The notes: generated by a model from the sequence alone, not told the origin. 54,340 nt of DNA from an uncultured Anaerolineales bacterium (GCA_937960595.1 CALGPL010000054.1:1-54340); one strand, 5' to 3'; positions 24,604 to 33,994 are shown, counted from the first letter of the stretch. Made by a program: numbers and translations.

Positions 24604-26328
24604 TTAATTCTCTGATCGAAAAGGCAGTTTGTAAATCAGGTAGTTGGAGAGGAAGGCGATGGTTACCAATAGATAGCCTCCTAGGTAGACGGTGTCGCCA
24701 AAGAGGTAGAGCAGGTTTTTGGCCAAGGAGGAAAGATCGGTTCCACCCCCGATCCAGAGCCAAGTAGCGATGGTGTCGGCGACGGCAAAACAGATCAGCG
24801 CCCACCACGGCCGGCCCCAACGCCCGCCCCGAAAGAGCAGCGAGAGCCATAAGGCGGCAATCCCCTGGAGAAGATCGCAGACCGGATATAAGACAGCCAA
24901 ATAGACTCCTGGCCAGGACCAGTCTTCCCCCAACCCCTGCTGGATGGCAAGTTGGGTAAATCCGGCTGCAATCAGCAGGGCGGCAGCGAGAATGAAAAGG
25001 GCAAAAACAGGCCCCGATTTCTTCTGCGCGCCTCTATAGATCAAACGGAACTGATAATAGATCGAGAGGCCGAAGAAAATATAGCCAAGTACCCAGCAGA
25101 CATCGATCAGGGTGAATTCTGGGTAACCATTAGGGTAGAAGAATTCGTAGATGATGTCGGTCAATTCGCCCAGCGCCCAGGCCCACCAGCCCAGCGTAAA
25201 CATCCACCAGACGCGGCGCGGCGGCTCTCCTTTCTCGAATTGAAGGCTCAGCAACGTCCCGCTGACGGCGGCTGTCGTTGCGCCCAGGAGGAAGAAGAGA
25301 TAGGTGATTTGGTCGTTCCAGCCGGGATCGGGAAACGGATCGAAGTGATAGATCCAGGCGAAGATGCCCAGCAGAAGCAGGCCGATTGCGGCTGCGCTCC
25401 AAAGAATGATTTTGCGCTGCCGGGATGAGAAGGAGGGCGGCGGAGGGACGCTTTGGGAGGTCGCCTGAATCGGTGGTGTTTGCTGGCGCTGCCGCAGGAA
25501 CAGGGAAAGGCAGGCCAGGCCAACGATCAGGTAACCGCCGACGTAGGCGAGGTCGGTGAAGGCGCTCAGCCAGGTGTCGGTGAGCGGGGTGAGGAATCGG
25601 GCGCCGCCCAGGTTGTACCAGGTGTAGATGCCGTCGGCAAAGAAGAAGGCAATCAGCCCCCACCAGGGACGTCCCCAATTGCCGCGGCTGAAGAGGATGG
25701 TCAGCCAGAGGGCTGCCAGGCCGAGAATGATGTCGCAAACCGGGTAGAAGACTCTTACATAGATGGCAAGCCAGCCCTCTGCCGATTCGTAGCCGGTCTG
25801 AGAGGCCAGGTAGGCCACCGGCGCCGAAAGGCCCAGCATGGCTGCCAGGATGGCTCCAAAATGATAACGGCCGATCCGCCCCTCCAGCCGATAGACGAGG
25901 CGATACTGAAGGAAGAGGGCGATGGTGAAGCAGAGGTATCCGCCGATCCAGAAAATGGCGTTGAACGTCAGGGTGGGAATTTCCTCGTAAACGGCGCGGC
26001 TTACAAATCCGCCGATTTCGCCCAGAAGCCAAGAGACATAACCGAGCGAGAAATACAGCCAGATCCGCCGCGGCGGTTCGGCGCGCTGAAATTGACGGGT
26101 GAGCAGCAAGCCCATAACGGCGGCAAACAACGCCGCGGCCAGGATCAGGAGGTAGATGGCGTCATTCGTCCAGGGCTGCATGAAGGCGGAAAGCGATTCG
26201 TAATACTCGTATGACACCAGGTCGAGAAAGGCGAAGACGAGCAAACTCAGCGCGACAAGCAGATAGGCAAGCGGCATGCCGGTCAGGACGAATTGCTTTT
26301 TGATACGGGAGGGGGCAGGTGCGTTCAT
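24604..26328 (-). CDS. Polytopic membrane protein with two homologous halves
   Basis: This 574-residue membrane protein has about fourteen hydrophobic segments. It divides near residue 290 into two repeats of the same fold. Both halves contain an EPPRRxW motif followed by FxLGxxxWxLGE (residues about 83-103 and 372-393), an FWIGGYLCF/CWVLGYIFF block, a YRLVYR/FRLIYRG block and an FADGIYTWYNLGG/VADTIATWLWIGG block. No known transporter or enzyme signature is visible. It sits between the genes of the two CoA-transferase subunits, 7-9 bases from each neighbour. The internal duplication suggests a channel or sensor; this is a guess. Confidence 0.65.
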   Translation of the reverse strand: MNAPAPSRIKKQFVLTGMPLAYLLVALSLLVFAFLDLVSYEYYESLSAFMQPWTNDAIYLLILAAALFAAVMGLLLTRQFQRAEPPRRIWLYFSLGYVSWLLGEIGGFVSRAVYEEIPTLTFNAIFWIGGYLCFTIALFLQYRLVYRLEGRIGRYHFGAILAAMLGLSAPVAYLASQTGYESAEGWLAIYVRVFYPVCDIILGLAALWLTILFSRGNWGRPWWGLIAFFFADGIYTWYNLGGARFLTPLTDTWLSAFTDLAYVGGYLIVGLACLSLFLRQRQQTPPIQATSQSVPPPPSFSSRQRKIILWSAAAIGLLLLGIFAWIYHFDPFPDPGWNDQITYLFFLLGATTAAVSGTLLSLQFEKGEPPRRVWWMFTLGWWAWALGELTDIIYEFFYPNGYPEFTLIDVCWVLGYIFFGLSIYYQFRLIYRGAQKKSGPVFALFILAAALLIAAGFTQLAIQQGLGEDWSWPGVYLAVLYPVCDLLQGIAALWLSLLFRGGRWGRPWWALICFAVADTIATWLWIGGGTDLSSLAKNLLYLFGDTVYLGGYLLVTIAFLSNYLIYKLPFRSEN

Positions 26329-26337
26329 GGGGGTCCT

Positions 26338-27294
26338 CTAGGCGAAGAGACGGGCCGGAGTCAGGTCGTTCTCCTGAAGGGGTTGGCGCTGGTTTTCTTG
26401 GAGTTCTGCAAAGGCGGCAGTCACGAGGCGCTGTGCCAGCCGTCCGCCGATCATCCCCTCGATTTGTCGGGCTATCGTTTGCAGAATGGCCTGGTAGGCG
26501 AGCAGGCAGGTCTCGGTTTTCAGGAAGATATGATGGTCAACCAGGCTGTTGTTTTGGAGGCGGATATTCCATTGTTGGGATTGGCTGCTGACGTTGACGT
26601 TATAGACCAGGTTGGCCAGCATCCGCATGCCGACCAGTTCCTGGTATTGGCGGAACATTTCCCGAATCCAGGCGCCGGTGCTGGCGCGCAACACCAGGCG
26701 CGGGTAGATCGCCGATTGCGGGGTGATCGCGTAGACGGCCACCTCCCAAGGGACGGTCGAATTCTCCTCCAGAAGGCGGTGGAAGGGCAGGCTGCTGGTG
26801 AAGCCGTTGAGGGTGGAGAAACAGGAATCGGAGCGGAGCGGTTCGCCCTCCCAGAGCGGCAAGAGGCCGTCGCTTTCTTCCGAGGTCAGATGAAGAACGA
26901 AGTTCGACTTTGTGGCCTGGCAGGCGGCCAGATAGTCGGCCAGTTGGCGGCCCTGGCGCGTCTCTTGGCTGGCCGGCGGGTAGCATTCCAGAGCCAGCCA
27001 GACGGTCCACAGGGCGATTTCGGGCAAAGTCATGGTGCGCATGGGGGCTTCGCGCTCCTGCCAACCGGCGCCGATTTGCTCGGCGCTGACCGGGGCGCAG
27101 GTCTGCGCCTCGACGCGGTACGCCCGGATGAGTGTCCCGTTCTCGAAGAGCAGGACGGTTTCCTGGGCCGGCCCTGTCTTGACCTGGATCAGGCCCGAGA
27201 GGCGGTCTTTCTGGTAGGACTGGATGACCGAATTGAGATAAGCAGGCGAGCCGTTAAATCGGCTTTCGGCTGCTTGTCGGAAGAAGGTTGGCAT
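26338..27294 (-). CDS. Uncharacterised protein with DUF4388-like N-terminus
   Basis: This 318-residue soluble protein has no signal peptide. The N-terminal 70 residues (SVIQSYQKDRLSGLIQV, then ETVLLFENGTLIRAY) resemble the beta-rich DUF4388/PATAN domain seen in bacterial signalling proteins, where it binds partners; the match is weak. The remainder, with FQ/YQELVGMRMLANLVYNVN and IARQIEGMIGGRLAQRLVT, is helical and unassigned. It lies within the CoA-transferase operon, directly before the duplicated membrane protein, which may be its membrane partner. Confidence 0.5.
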   Translation of the reverse strand: MPTFFRQAAESRFNGSPAYLNSVIQSYQKDRLSGLIQVKTGPAQETVLLFENGTLIRAYRVEAQTCAPVSAEQIGAGWQEREAPMRTMTLPEIALWTVWLALECYPPASQETRQGRQLADYLAACQATKSNFVLHLTSEESDGLLPLWEGEPLRSDSCFSTLNGFTSSLPFHRLLEENSTVPWEVAVYAITPQSAIYPRLVLRASTGAWIREMFRQYQELVGMRMLANLVYNVNVSSQSQQWNIRLQNNSLVDHHIFLKTETCLLAYQAILQTIARQIEGMIGGRLAQRLVTAAFAELQENQRQPLQENDLTPARLFA

Positions 27295-27309
27295 ATCGGC
27301 ACCCTCTTT

Positions 27310-28212
27310 CTAGTATTGCCCATAATCAACGGGCGCGCTGGGACGGGCGGCGACTTTCAGGCGCGCCTGCACTTCCGGCCCAAGGCGAGACCAGTATTCC
27401 TGACGGTCGTTTACACCATAGACCCACTCTTCAAGCCAGGCCTGCACCGCTTGTTCGGATTGGCTGATGCGATCCCATTCGAGGTAGAATTCGTTGTCGC
27501 GGTCGTAATATCCCTGGGCGTAGGAAGGGTGAGCCGCGTAGGGGACATGACAAACAGCCTCGACCCGCAGCGCCGGGATCAGCGTCCGGTTGGGGTCAGA
27601 GCGGATGACGGCCTCGTCCACGATTTCCTCGGCGGTCAGGATGACGCGGCGGGCGGCAAAGGCCACCTCTTTTTGTTCGCCCAAGATGCCCCACAGGTGG
27701 GCATTGCCCTGGACGTCGGCGCGCTGGACGTGGACGATGGCGACGTCGGGGTGCAGAGGTGGGACGGTGATAACTTCTTTTCCCGAATAGGGGTCGGTCA
27801 CGCGCCGGATGAGAGGGTTGGCGCGCTCCAGATCGGTTGCGCCGGTGGGATTCATGGGCATGAAGGGCAGGCCTGCCGCGGCGGCTTGCAGACGGGAGAT
27901 CATGCCGAAGTGGGAATACTCCTCCCACTCCAGGCGACCGGCCTCGATGGCGGCCCGCACGATGCGCAGCGAACCGACACCGGGATTGCCCATGTACGAG
28001 AAGATGACTTTGCGGGCGCAGCCGGCAGCGACCATCTGATCGTAGATCAGGTCGGGTGTGGCGCGCGCCAGCACCAGATCGCGTTTGCGCTGGCGGATGA
28101 TCTCGTGCCCGGCGGCAAAAGGAATCAGGTGGGTGAATCCGGCAGCGTAGACGAGATCGCCGTCATGCACGTGCCTGGCAATGGCCTCGGCAAGGGGGAC
28201 CAGTTTGGACAT
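27310..28212 (-). CDS. CoA transferase family I, alpha subunit (glutaconate/3-oxoacid type)
   Basis: This 300-residue alpha subunit shows the family start DGDLVYAAGFTHLIPFAAGHEII, FSYMGNPGVGSLRIVRAAIEAG, the FMPMNPTGATDLERANP block and VTVPPLHPDVAIVHVQRADVQGNAHLWG. These are typical of the GctA-like group, including the IpdA-type steroid and oxoadipate CoA transferases. It pairs with the beta subunit at 23.8-24.6 kb; between them lie two unrelated genes. The upstream small membrane gene ends two bases before the ATG, so all are probably one operon. Confidence 0.87.
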   Translation of the reverse strand: MSKLVPLAEAIARHVHDGDLVYAAGFTHLIPFAAGHEIIRQRKRDLVLARATPDLIYDQMVAAGCARKVIFSYMGNPGVGSLRIVRAAIEAGRLEWEEYSHFGMISRLQAAAAGLPFMPMNPTGATDLERANPLIRRVTDPYSGKEVITVPPLHPDVAIVHVQRADVQGNAHLWGILGEQKEVAFAARRVILTAEEIVDEAVIRSDPNRTLIPALRVEAVCHVPYAAHPSYAQGYYDRDNEFYLEWDRISQSEQAVQAWLEEWVYGVNDRQEYWSRLGPEVQARLKVAARPSAPVDYGQY

Positions 28213-28214
28213 GG

Positions 28215-28493
28215 CTATTTTTTCTTCTGTTGCCGCTTTTGTTGTTTTTCTGCCAGACGTTTCTGGCGGCGCTCGCGCGCTTTGCGCAGGCCGCTGAAGC
28301 GGTCGCTGGGAGGCGGTGGGGGGGTGCGCCGGTAGAGGGCGTAACTGATGAGGCCGCTTATCAGACTGACAAGCAGGAGCAAACCCTGTGTCTCGTCAGC
28401 CAGCACCGAGCCGATGAACAGGATCAGCAGGCCGATGCTGACCAGGAGGAAGAACGAGGCGACGCGCGGGATGAGCGACGAGTTGTCTTCCAT
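28215..28493 (-). CDS. Small membrane protein
   Basis: This 92-residue protein has two adjacent membrane helices (about 8-25 and 30-50) and a very basic C-terminal tail (RKARERRQKRLAEKQQKRQQKKK). No family is recognised. The ATG is used; an in-frame TTG eight codons earlier is possible but has no better ribosome site. It leads the CoA-transferase operon, ending two bases before the alpha-subunit gene. Confidence 0.55.
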   Translation of the reverse strand: MEDNSSLIPRVASFFLLVSIGLLILFIGSVLADETQGLLLLVSLISGLISYALYRRTPPPPPSDRFSGLRKARERRQKRLAEKQQKRQQKKK

Positions 28494-28556
28494 ACGAACT
28501 GATTTAACCTTTTCCAAAAGAGAGCATTCGGCAACTTAATTTCGGCCACAAATGAA

Positions 28557-28663
28557 CACAGATAAACGCAGATTGGTTTGATAAACGTCACAGAATCTTT
28601 GATTTCGGCGAAGTATGTTGACTAATAGAGAAACGTTCATCTTTTCATCCGCGTTTATCTGTG
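28557..28663. repeat. Imperfect long inverted repeat in intergenic DNA
   Basis: CACAGATAAACGCAGAT (28557-28573) and ATCCGCGTTTATCTGTG (28647-28663) are complementary over 17 positions with one mismatch, flanking 73 AT-rich bases. This wording resembles dispersed intergenic repeats in several bacterial genomes. I see no ORF inside it. Confidence 0.65.
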
Positions 28664-28720
28664 GTTTATGAGAATTACCGAATGGTTTCTTGAAAGTTTA
28701 AATCACTTCTACAAGAATTC

Positions 28721-28749
28721 AAAAGGGGAGGATGGTGGTCATCCTCCCC
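28721..28749 (-). terminator. Terminator of the aldehyde dehydrogenase gene
   Basis: The 10-bp arms GGGGAGGATG and CATCCTCCCC enclose 5 bases. On the minus strand they are followed by TTTT, 24 bases after the stop codon. Confidence 0.8.
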
Positions 28750-28772
28750 ATCCGGGATTAATTTTAACCGAA

Positions 28773-30347
28773 TTATTTGATTAGCGTGTGAATTTGCTCG
28801 TGCATGTAGAGTTGCAGGTAATAATAACCGCCGGCGTTCTTGCCGCTCGAGCCGGAGCCTTTCCACCCGCCAAAGGGCTGGAAGCCGGGCCAGGCGCCGG
28901 TGGTGGCGCCCTGCGGGCGGTTGGCGTAGGTCACGCCCGCCTCGATGTTGTCGAAGAACCACTGCGCCTCTTCTTCCGTGCCGTAGAAGCCGGCCGTCAG
29001 GCCGTAATTGACGTCATTGGCCTCGCGCATCGCCTCGTCCAGGTTCTTGACCTTGGCAATGGTGGTGATGGGCAGGAACATTTCGTACTTCCACAGGCGG
29101 TGGCTGAGCGGCAGGTCAACGATGAAGGTTGGCTGGCAGAAGTAGCCTTTGGCCAGGGCGCCGTCGGTCAGGACTTTGCCGCCGGTCAGCAGTTTGCCGC
29201 CGCCCTCCAGCGCCTCCTGGACGAAGGCCTGGAAGTCTGCGTAGGCGTTCTGGTTGATGACCGGACCCATCCAGTTGGCGCGTTCGGTTGGGTCGCCGAT
29301 GGTCAGTTTTTCGGTCATCTCTTTCAGTTTGGCGACCAACTCATCGTAGACCGGCTCCTCGATGTAGACCCGTGAGGAGGCCGAGCATTTCTGTCCCTGC
29401 AGGCCGAAGGAAGAGCGGATGATGCCGACAGCGGCGCGTTCCAGGTCGGCGTGACGCGAGACAATGCAGGGATTCTTGCCGCCCAGTTCGAGGATGATCG
29501 GGCGGATGTACTTGCCGTTGGCGAAGTCGCGGAACATCTTCATGCCCACGTCGTAGGAGCCGGTGAAGGTCACGCCGTCCACCTCGGGGCTTTCGACCAG
29601 CGCCTGGCCGAGGGTGCGGCCCGGACCGGTGACGAAGTTGCAGACGCCCTCCGGCAGGCCGGCGTCGCGGAAGCATTCGGCCAGCAGGCGCACGATCCAG
29701 GGCGTGTCGGTGGCGGGCTTGATGACGACCGTGTTGCCGGTCACCAGCGCTGCCCCGGCCGGGCCGCCGGTCAGGGCAAAGGGGAAGTTGAAGGGGCTAA
29801 CCACCAGCCAGACCCCATAGGGGCGCAACACGGACGTGTTGCTGGCCTCGTAGCCGATCAGCGGATCCTTGCCCATCGGCTTGATGAAGCCGTCGTTGGC
29901 CTCCATCTGGCTGCAGGCGTAGTAGATGAGGTCGGCGGTCTCCTGCACATCGCCGAGCGACTCCATCCGGTTCTTGCCGACCTCCAGCGCCATGCTGGCG
30001 CCGATCTCGAACAGCCGCTCTTCGATCAGGGCAGCCGCTTTTCGCAACAGTTCGACGCGCTTCTGCCAGGGCGTGCGGCTCCAGGCGGGGAAGGCTTTAC
30101 GGGCCGCCGCCAGCGCCTCGGCGGCGTGTTTTTCGTTGCCTTTCTGCATCACCGCCAGTACCCAGTCGGTGTTGATCGGCGAACGGTCCTCGAATTTCTC
30201 GTCCGCATAAACATCTTTGTTGGCGATGATCATGGCGTGTTCTTTGCCGAGATTCGCCTTGACTTTGGCAATGGCCGCGTCGAACTGGGTGTGAAGTTCC
30301 TCGGGCGGGTTGAACATCGTCGCATACGTTAATTTGAAGCCTGCCAT
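28773..30347 (-). CDS. pruA: Aldehyde dehydrogenase, probable L-glutamate gamma-semialdehyde dehydrogenase
   Basis: This 524-residue NAD(P)-dependent aldehyde dehydrogenase starts 7 bases after AGGAGG. The catalytic Glu is in LELGGKNPCIV and the catalytic Cys in GLQGQKCSASSRVY, a wording typical of the PruA/RocA branch that oxidises glutamate semialdehyde to glutamate in proline and arginine breakdown. WLVVSPFNFPFALTGGP, VIKPATDTPWI and TFTGSYDVG complete the NAD fold, and TYANRPQGATTGAWPGFQPFGGWKGSGS is the C-terminal motif of this group. No proline dehydrogenase gene is adjacent. Divergent from the SAM hydrolase. Confidence 0.85.
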   Translation of the reverse strand: MAGFKLTYATMFNPPEELHTQFDAAIAKVKANLGKEHAMIIANKDVYADEKFEDRSPINTDWVLAVMQKGNEKHAAEALAAARKAFPAWSRTPWQKRVELLRKAAALIEERLFEIGASMALEVGKNRMESLGDVQETADLIYYACSQMEANDGFIKPMGKDPLIGYEASNTSVLRPYGVWLVVSPFNFPFALTGGPAGAALVTGNTVVIKPATDTPWIVRLLAECFRDAGLPEGVCNFVTGPGRTLGQALVESPEVDGVTFTGSYDVGMKMFRDFANGKYIRPIILELGGKNPCIVSRHADLERAAVGIIRSSFGLQGQKCSASSRVYIEEPVYDELVAKLKEMTEKLTIGDPTERANWMGPVINQNAYADFQAFVQEALEGGGKLLTGGKVLTDGALAKGYFCQPTFIVDLPLSHRLWKYEMFLPITTIAKVKNLDEAMREANDVNYGLTAGFYGTEEEAQWFFDNIEAGVTYANRPQGATTGAWPGFQPFGGWKGSGSSGKNAGGYYYLQLYMHEQIHTLIK

Positions 30348-30485
30348 GGGTTAACCTCCTGAGAAAGAAATGAATGGATGTTGCTAGTATAGCGCAGGGC
30401 AGGGCCGGCGTCAAAGACCAAGCGTCTCTTTTTGGGCGTGACAAGTTTCATGTTCTGGCCGCAGGCCAAAACGCCCGGCAGCGCG

Positions 30486-30491
30486 TATAAT
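30486..30491 (+). promoter_or_regulatory. -10 box for a leaderless SAM-hydrolase transcript
   Basis: A perfect TATAAT ends 6 bases before the ATG. The intervening GAGGCT is too close to the start to act as a ribosome site. Confidence 0.6.
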
Positions 30492-30497
30492 GAGGCT

Positions 30498-31295
30498 ATG
30501 AAACTCCTTCCGCTCATCACTTTGACCACCGATTTTGGCCTGCAAGACGGCTTTGTCGGCGCGATGAAGGGCGTCATCCTCGGACTCTGCCCGGCTGCCC
30601 AAATCGTAGACATCACCCACGAGATTCCGCCGCAGAACGTCCTGGCCGGCGCGCTGACCCTGGCGGGCGTTTTCCGCTTCTTCCCGCCCGGGACGATTCA
30701 CCTGGCCGTGGTCGACCCCGGCGTGGGAACGGCGCGCCGGCCGCTGGCAGCGCGCCTCGGCGATTCCTTCTTTGTCGGCCCCGACAACGGCCTTTTTACG
30801 CCCATCTACGAAGAGGCCGAGAAGAACGGCTGGCCGATGGAATTCATTCATTTGACGAATCAACAATACTTCCTGCCGAACGTCAGCCCCACCTTTCACG
30901 GACGCGACCTGTTCGCGCCGGTGGCCGCTCACCTGGCGGCCGGCGTCCCGCTCGCGGACCTCGGGCCTGCTCTCCGCGACCCGCTGCGGATTCCGCTCCC
31001 GCGTCCCGAACGCATCTCCGGCGGCTGGCGCGGCCACGTCGTCGCAATCGACCGTTTTGGCAATTTGGCCACCGATCTGACCGCCGATCTCCTCGTCCGC
31101 CTGGGCGGGGTGGAGGTGCGCGGCCTCCAGACGGCTTACGGCGAACGTCCGGCCGGCAGTCTCGTCGCCCTGTTCGACAGCCAGGGCCGGTTGGAGATTG
31201 CGGTCGTCAACGGGTCGGCGGCTGCCCGAATCGGAGCCGGCCTCGGCACAATCGTCGAGGCCGTTTTCGGGCCTTCGAGGGAATCCGGTTCGTAA
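30498..31295 (+). CDS. S-adenosyl-L-methionine hydrolase (adenosine-forming), DUF62 family
   Basis: This 265-residue enzyme is of the SAM hydroxide adenosyltransferase family, which splits SAM to adenosine and methionine. It starts LITLTTDFGLQDGFVGAMKGVI. DITHEIPPQN, HLAVVDPGVG, FVGPDNGLF and TFHGRDLFAPVAAHLA are present in order, including the Asp/His/Arg residues of the active site. It is fluorinase-like in fold, but family members lacking the halide loop are hydrolases. It precedes a three-gene ECF transporter, which hints that the transporter may carry a molecule tied to SAM or adenosine metabolism. Confidence 0.9.
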   Translation: MKLLPLITLTTDFGLQDGFVGAMKGVILGLCPAAQIVDITHEIPPQNVLAGALTLAGVFRFFPPGTIHLAVVDPGVGTARRPLAARLGDSFFVGPDNGLFTPIYEEAEKNGWPMEFIHLTNQQYFLPNVSPTFHGRDLFAPVAAHLAAGVPLADLGPALRDPLRIPLPRPERISGGWRGHVVAIDRFGNLATDLTADLLVRLGGVEVRGLQTAYGERPAGSLVALFDSQGRLEIAVVNGSAAARIGAGLGTIVEAVFGPSRESGS

Positions 31296-31403
31296 AGTGA
31301 ACGGTGATTTGGGCAAATTGAGAGGGCCAAAACTCGTTGCGTCAAGTCGCAGGATGGTAAAATAGAGGCGCTTGCAGGTCGCGCGTGTTGTTAACTGTGA
31401 CCC

Positions 31404-33026
31404 ATGACCGCTGATCTCCCTCTTGTTGTCGAAGACCTTTCCTTCCGTTACCGCGACCGCGCCGAAGCGGCCATTCGCGGCCTCTCGTTCGAGGCGCATC
31501 CGGGAGAAATTTTGCTCATTGCCGGAGCGAGTGGCTGCGGCAAGACCACCCTCATCCGCGCCATCAACGGCCTGATTCCGCGCTCCTACAAGGGCGAGGT
31601 CTCGGGCCGAATTCTTTTGTTCGGGCAGGATCCCGCCGGCTGGCCGCTGGCGCGCATCTCGCAACTGGTCGGCACGGTGCTGCAAGACCCCGAGCGCCAG
31701 ATTCTGGGGACGAAGGTGCTCAACGAAGTTGCCTTTGGGTTGGAAAACCTCGGCCTGCCGCGCGATGAAATCTTGCGCCGCGCCGACGCTGCCCTGGACT
31801 ATCTCAACATTGCTTCTCTGCGCCTGCGCGAGACTTACAATCTCTCTGGTGGAGAAAAGCAAAAAGTGGCGCTGGCCGGCGTGTTGGCCATGCGCCCCAA
31901 GATTTTGCTGCTCGATGAGCCGCTCGCCAGCCTCGACCCGGCCTCGGCCTCCGAGACCCTCGGCATGGTGCGCCGGTTGGCCGATGAGGGCATGACCGTC
32001 TTGATGGTCGAACACCGCGTCGAGGATGTGCTGGGCATCCGCCCGGAGCGGGTCATGTTCATGTCGGAGGGCGAAATCCGTTATCTGGGGCCGCTGGATG
32101 GATTGGAACGGGCCGTGGACTACCGCGAGGTCAAATTGCCGGCCGAGGTGGTCATCCGCCGCGCTAAAGCCGACCCGCCTCCGCCGCCGCCGACCATCCT
32201 GCCGGGAGTGGAGCGGCGGGACGATGAGCCGCTCGTCCGCTTCGAGAACGTTGCCTTCGGCTACGAGGCCGGCACGGAGGTCCTGCACGGCATCAACCTG
32301 GACATCCGCCGCGGCGATGTGATTGCCGTCCTCGGGCCGAATGGGGCCGGCAAGACCACGTTTGTCAAGCACGCCATCGGCCTGCTCAAGCCCGGCGCCG
32401 GCCGCGTGCTGGTCAACGGACGCGACACGCGGCAGGCCAGCGTGGCCGAGATTGCCGGCACGCTGGGCTATGTGTTCCAGAGTCCCAGCCACATGCTGTT
32501 TGCTCCCACCGTGTACGAGGAACTGGCGTTTGGCCCCCGCAATCTCGGTCATCCCAAAGAGCAAATCGAAAAGGAGGTGAAGGAAGCGCTGCAAATCGTC
32601 AACTTGAGCGACAAGGAGAAAGACCCCCCGCTGGCCCTCTCGTTCGGCCAGCAAAAACGCGTCAGCATCGCGGCCATCCTGGCCATGCGCTCGCGCATCT
32701 TGGTGATGGACGAACCGACCGCCGGGCAGGATTATCAAAATTACATGAACTTCATGGATAGCATTCTGCAAATGCCCGGCTTCGAGGCGATTCTGTTCAT
32801 CACCCACGATGTGGATCTGGCGGTCATCTACGCCAATCGGGTCCTGTTGATGGCCGAGGGCCGCCTGGTGGCCGATGGCTCCCCCCAGGAGGTGCTGCGC
32901 GATGTTCATCGGCTCGAGGCCTGCCGCCTCGTCCCGACCTCGCTGCTGGCGGCCAACTTGAAACGCCTGGAACACACCGGCCGTTTCCTGCGGGCCGAGG
33001 CGCTGGCGCATGTTTCATCTTTTTGA
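31404..33026 (+). CDS. ECF transporter ATPase, two nucleotide-binding domains fused
   Basis: This 540-residue protein carries both energy-coupling ATPases of an ECF vitamin/metabolite transporter on one chain, as in YkoD. Domain 1 (about 5-245) has Walker A GASGCGKTTL, signature YNLSGGEKQK and Walker B ILLLDEPLAS. Domain 2 (about 275-520) has Walker A GPNGAGKTTF, a degenerate signature ALSFGQQKR and Walker B ILVMDEPTAG. The linker is Pro-rich (ADPPPPPPTILP). Most ECF systems encode EcfA and EcfA' separately, so the fusion fixes their 1:1 ratio. S and T genes follow directly. Confidence 0.92.
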   Translation: MTADLPLVVEDLSFRYRDRAEAAIRGLSFEAHPGEILLIAGASGCGKTTLIRAINGLIPRSYKGEVSGRILLFGQDPAGWPLARISQLVGTVLQDPERQILGTKVLNEVAFGLENLGLPRDEILRRADAALDYLNIASLRLRETYNLSGGEKQKVALAGVLAMRPKILLLDEPLASLDPASASETLGMVRRLADEGMTVLMVEHRVEDVLGIRPERVMFMSEGEIRYLGPLDGLERAVDYREVKLPAEVVIRRAKADPPPPPPTILPGVERRDDEPLVRFENVAFGYEAGTEVLHGINLDIRRGDVIAVLGPNGAGKTTFVKHAIGLLKPGAGRVLVNGRDTRQASVAEIAGTLGYVFQSPSHMLFAPTVYEELAFGPRNLGHPKEQIEKEVKEALQIVNLSDKEKDPPLALSFGQQKRVSIAAILAMRSRILVMDEPTAGQDYQNYMNFMDSILQMPGFEAILFITHDVDLAVIYANRVLLMAEGRLVADGSPQEVLRDVHRLEACRLVPTSLLAANLKRLEHTGRFLRAEALAHVSSF

Positions 33027-33044
33027 TTGCAAAAGGAGAGAACC

Positions 33045-33977
33045 ATGAAAAAGATTTGGGGAATCGTCATTGCTCTGGTCGTCACCCTGGTGATCATTTG
33101 GGGGACGATTCTCATCGGCAACCAGTTTGGCATCGAGCGGTTGCAGACGGGCGAGAATCCGTTGCTGCGCTTTGCTTTTGTCGTCGTTGGCTTGCTGATC
33201 GTCCTGATCTTGTTCCTGTTCACGCGTGAGAACAAGGCCTGGATGATCGGGACGCGCGAAGTGGTCTGGATGGCCATCGGCGCGGCGCTCTACGCGGTCT
33301 TCTCTTGGCTGTTCAACGGGACGGTTTTCGTCGTTCCCTCGGTCAGTCAGGTGGCGCTCCGGCCGGCGATTGCCATCCCGATGTTCTTCGGCTATGCCTT
33401 CGGGCCGGTGGTCGGATTCTTCAGCGGCGCGGTCGGCAACATGTTCGGCGACGCCCTGACCGGTTTCGGCCTCAGCCCGCAGTGGTCGATCGGCAACGGG
33501 TTGATCGGTCTGGTTGCCGGCTTGCCGATGTTGTTCGGCGACAAGAAGAAGAGCCTCAACGTCGTCCTGATCGTCGGCGTCCTGCTGGTGGCCATCGTCG
33601 CGCTCCTGTACTTCCTGAATCCGACGCTGCAGAACCTGACCTACTACAACCCGGAGAACGATACCTTCGGCGAGACGCCCCTCAGCCTGCTGGCCGGCAT
33701 CTCGATTTTGATCGGCCTGGTGCTGGTGCTGATCGTGCGCTTCGTCTTCGGCAAAGACCTGGACATCGCCACCGCCGTGACCTGGGCGATGTTGGGCAAC
33801 GTCCTGGGTATCGGTTTTGCCGCCATCTCCGACATCTGGATCAACGGCTATCCGCCGGTGCTGGCCATTGTTGGCGAATTCCTGCCGGCGGCCGGTCCGA
33901 ACTTGATCTTCGCTGCCATCCTGGTGCCGCTGCTGGTGGTGGCCTACAAGTCGGTTCAGCGCCAGTCGGGCCGCTAA
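33045..33977 (+). CDS. ECF transporter S component (substrate-binding membrane subunit)
   Basis: This 310-residue membrane protein starts after AAAGGAG. The central region has the S-component pattern: REVVWMAIGAALYAVFSW, LRPAIAIPMFFGYAFGPVVGFFSGAVGNMFGDALTG and WSIGNGLIGLVAGLP. It is longer than ordinary S components (about 180-200 residues), with an extra N-terminal helix pair (about 5-24 and 43-60) and additional C-terminal helices. That is why the substrate is hard to guess. The neighbouring SAM hydrolase suggests a nucleoside or methionine-related ligand, and riboflavin- or pyrimidine-type S components are also similar. Localised in the membrane with EcfT and the fused ATPase. Confidence 0.82.
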   Translation: MKKIWGIVIALVVTLVIIWGTILIGNQFGIERLQTGENPLLRFAFVVVGLLIVLILFLFTRENKAWMIGTREVVWMAIGAALYAVFSWLFNGTVFVVPSVSQVALRPAIAIPMFFGYAFGPVVGFFSGAVGNMFGDALTGFGLSPQWSIGNGLIGLVAGLPMLFGDKKKSLNVVLIVGVLLVAIVALLYFLNPTLQNLTYYNPENDTFGETPLSLLAGISILIGLVLVLIVRFVFGKDLDIATAVTWAMLGNVLGIGFAAISDIWINGYPPVLAIVGEFLPAAGPNLIFAAILVPLLVVAYKSVQRQSGR

Positions 33978-33994
33978 ACGGCAAGAGCGTTTCA

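Noticed and set aside
28557-28663. Insertion-sequence terminal repeats
   Set aside because: The two arms enclose only 73 bases with no transposase frame, and no target duplication is evident.
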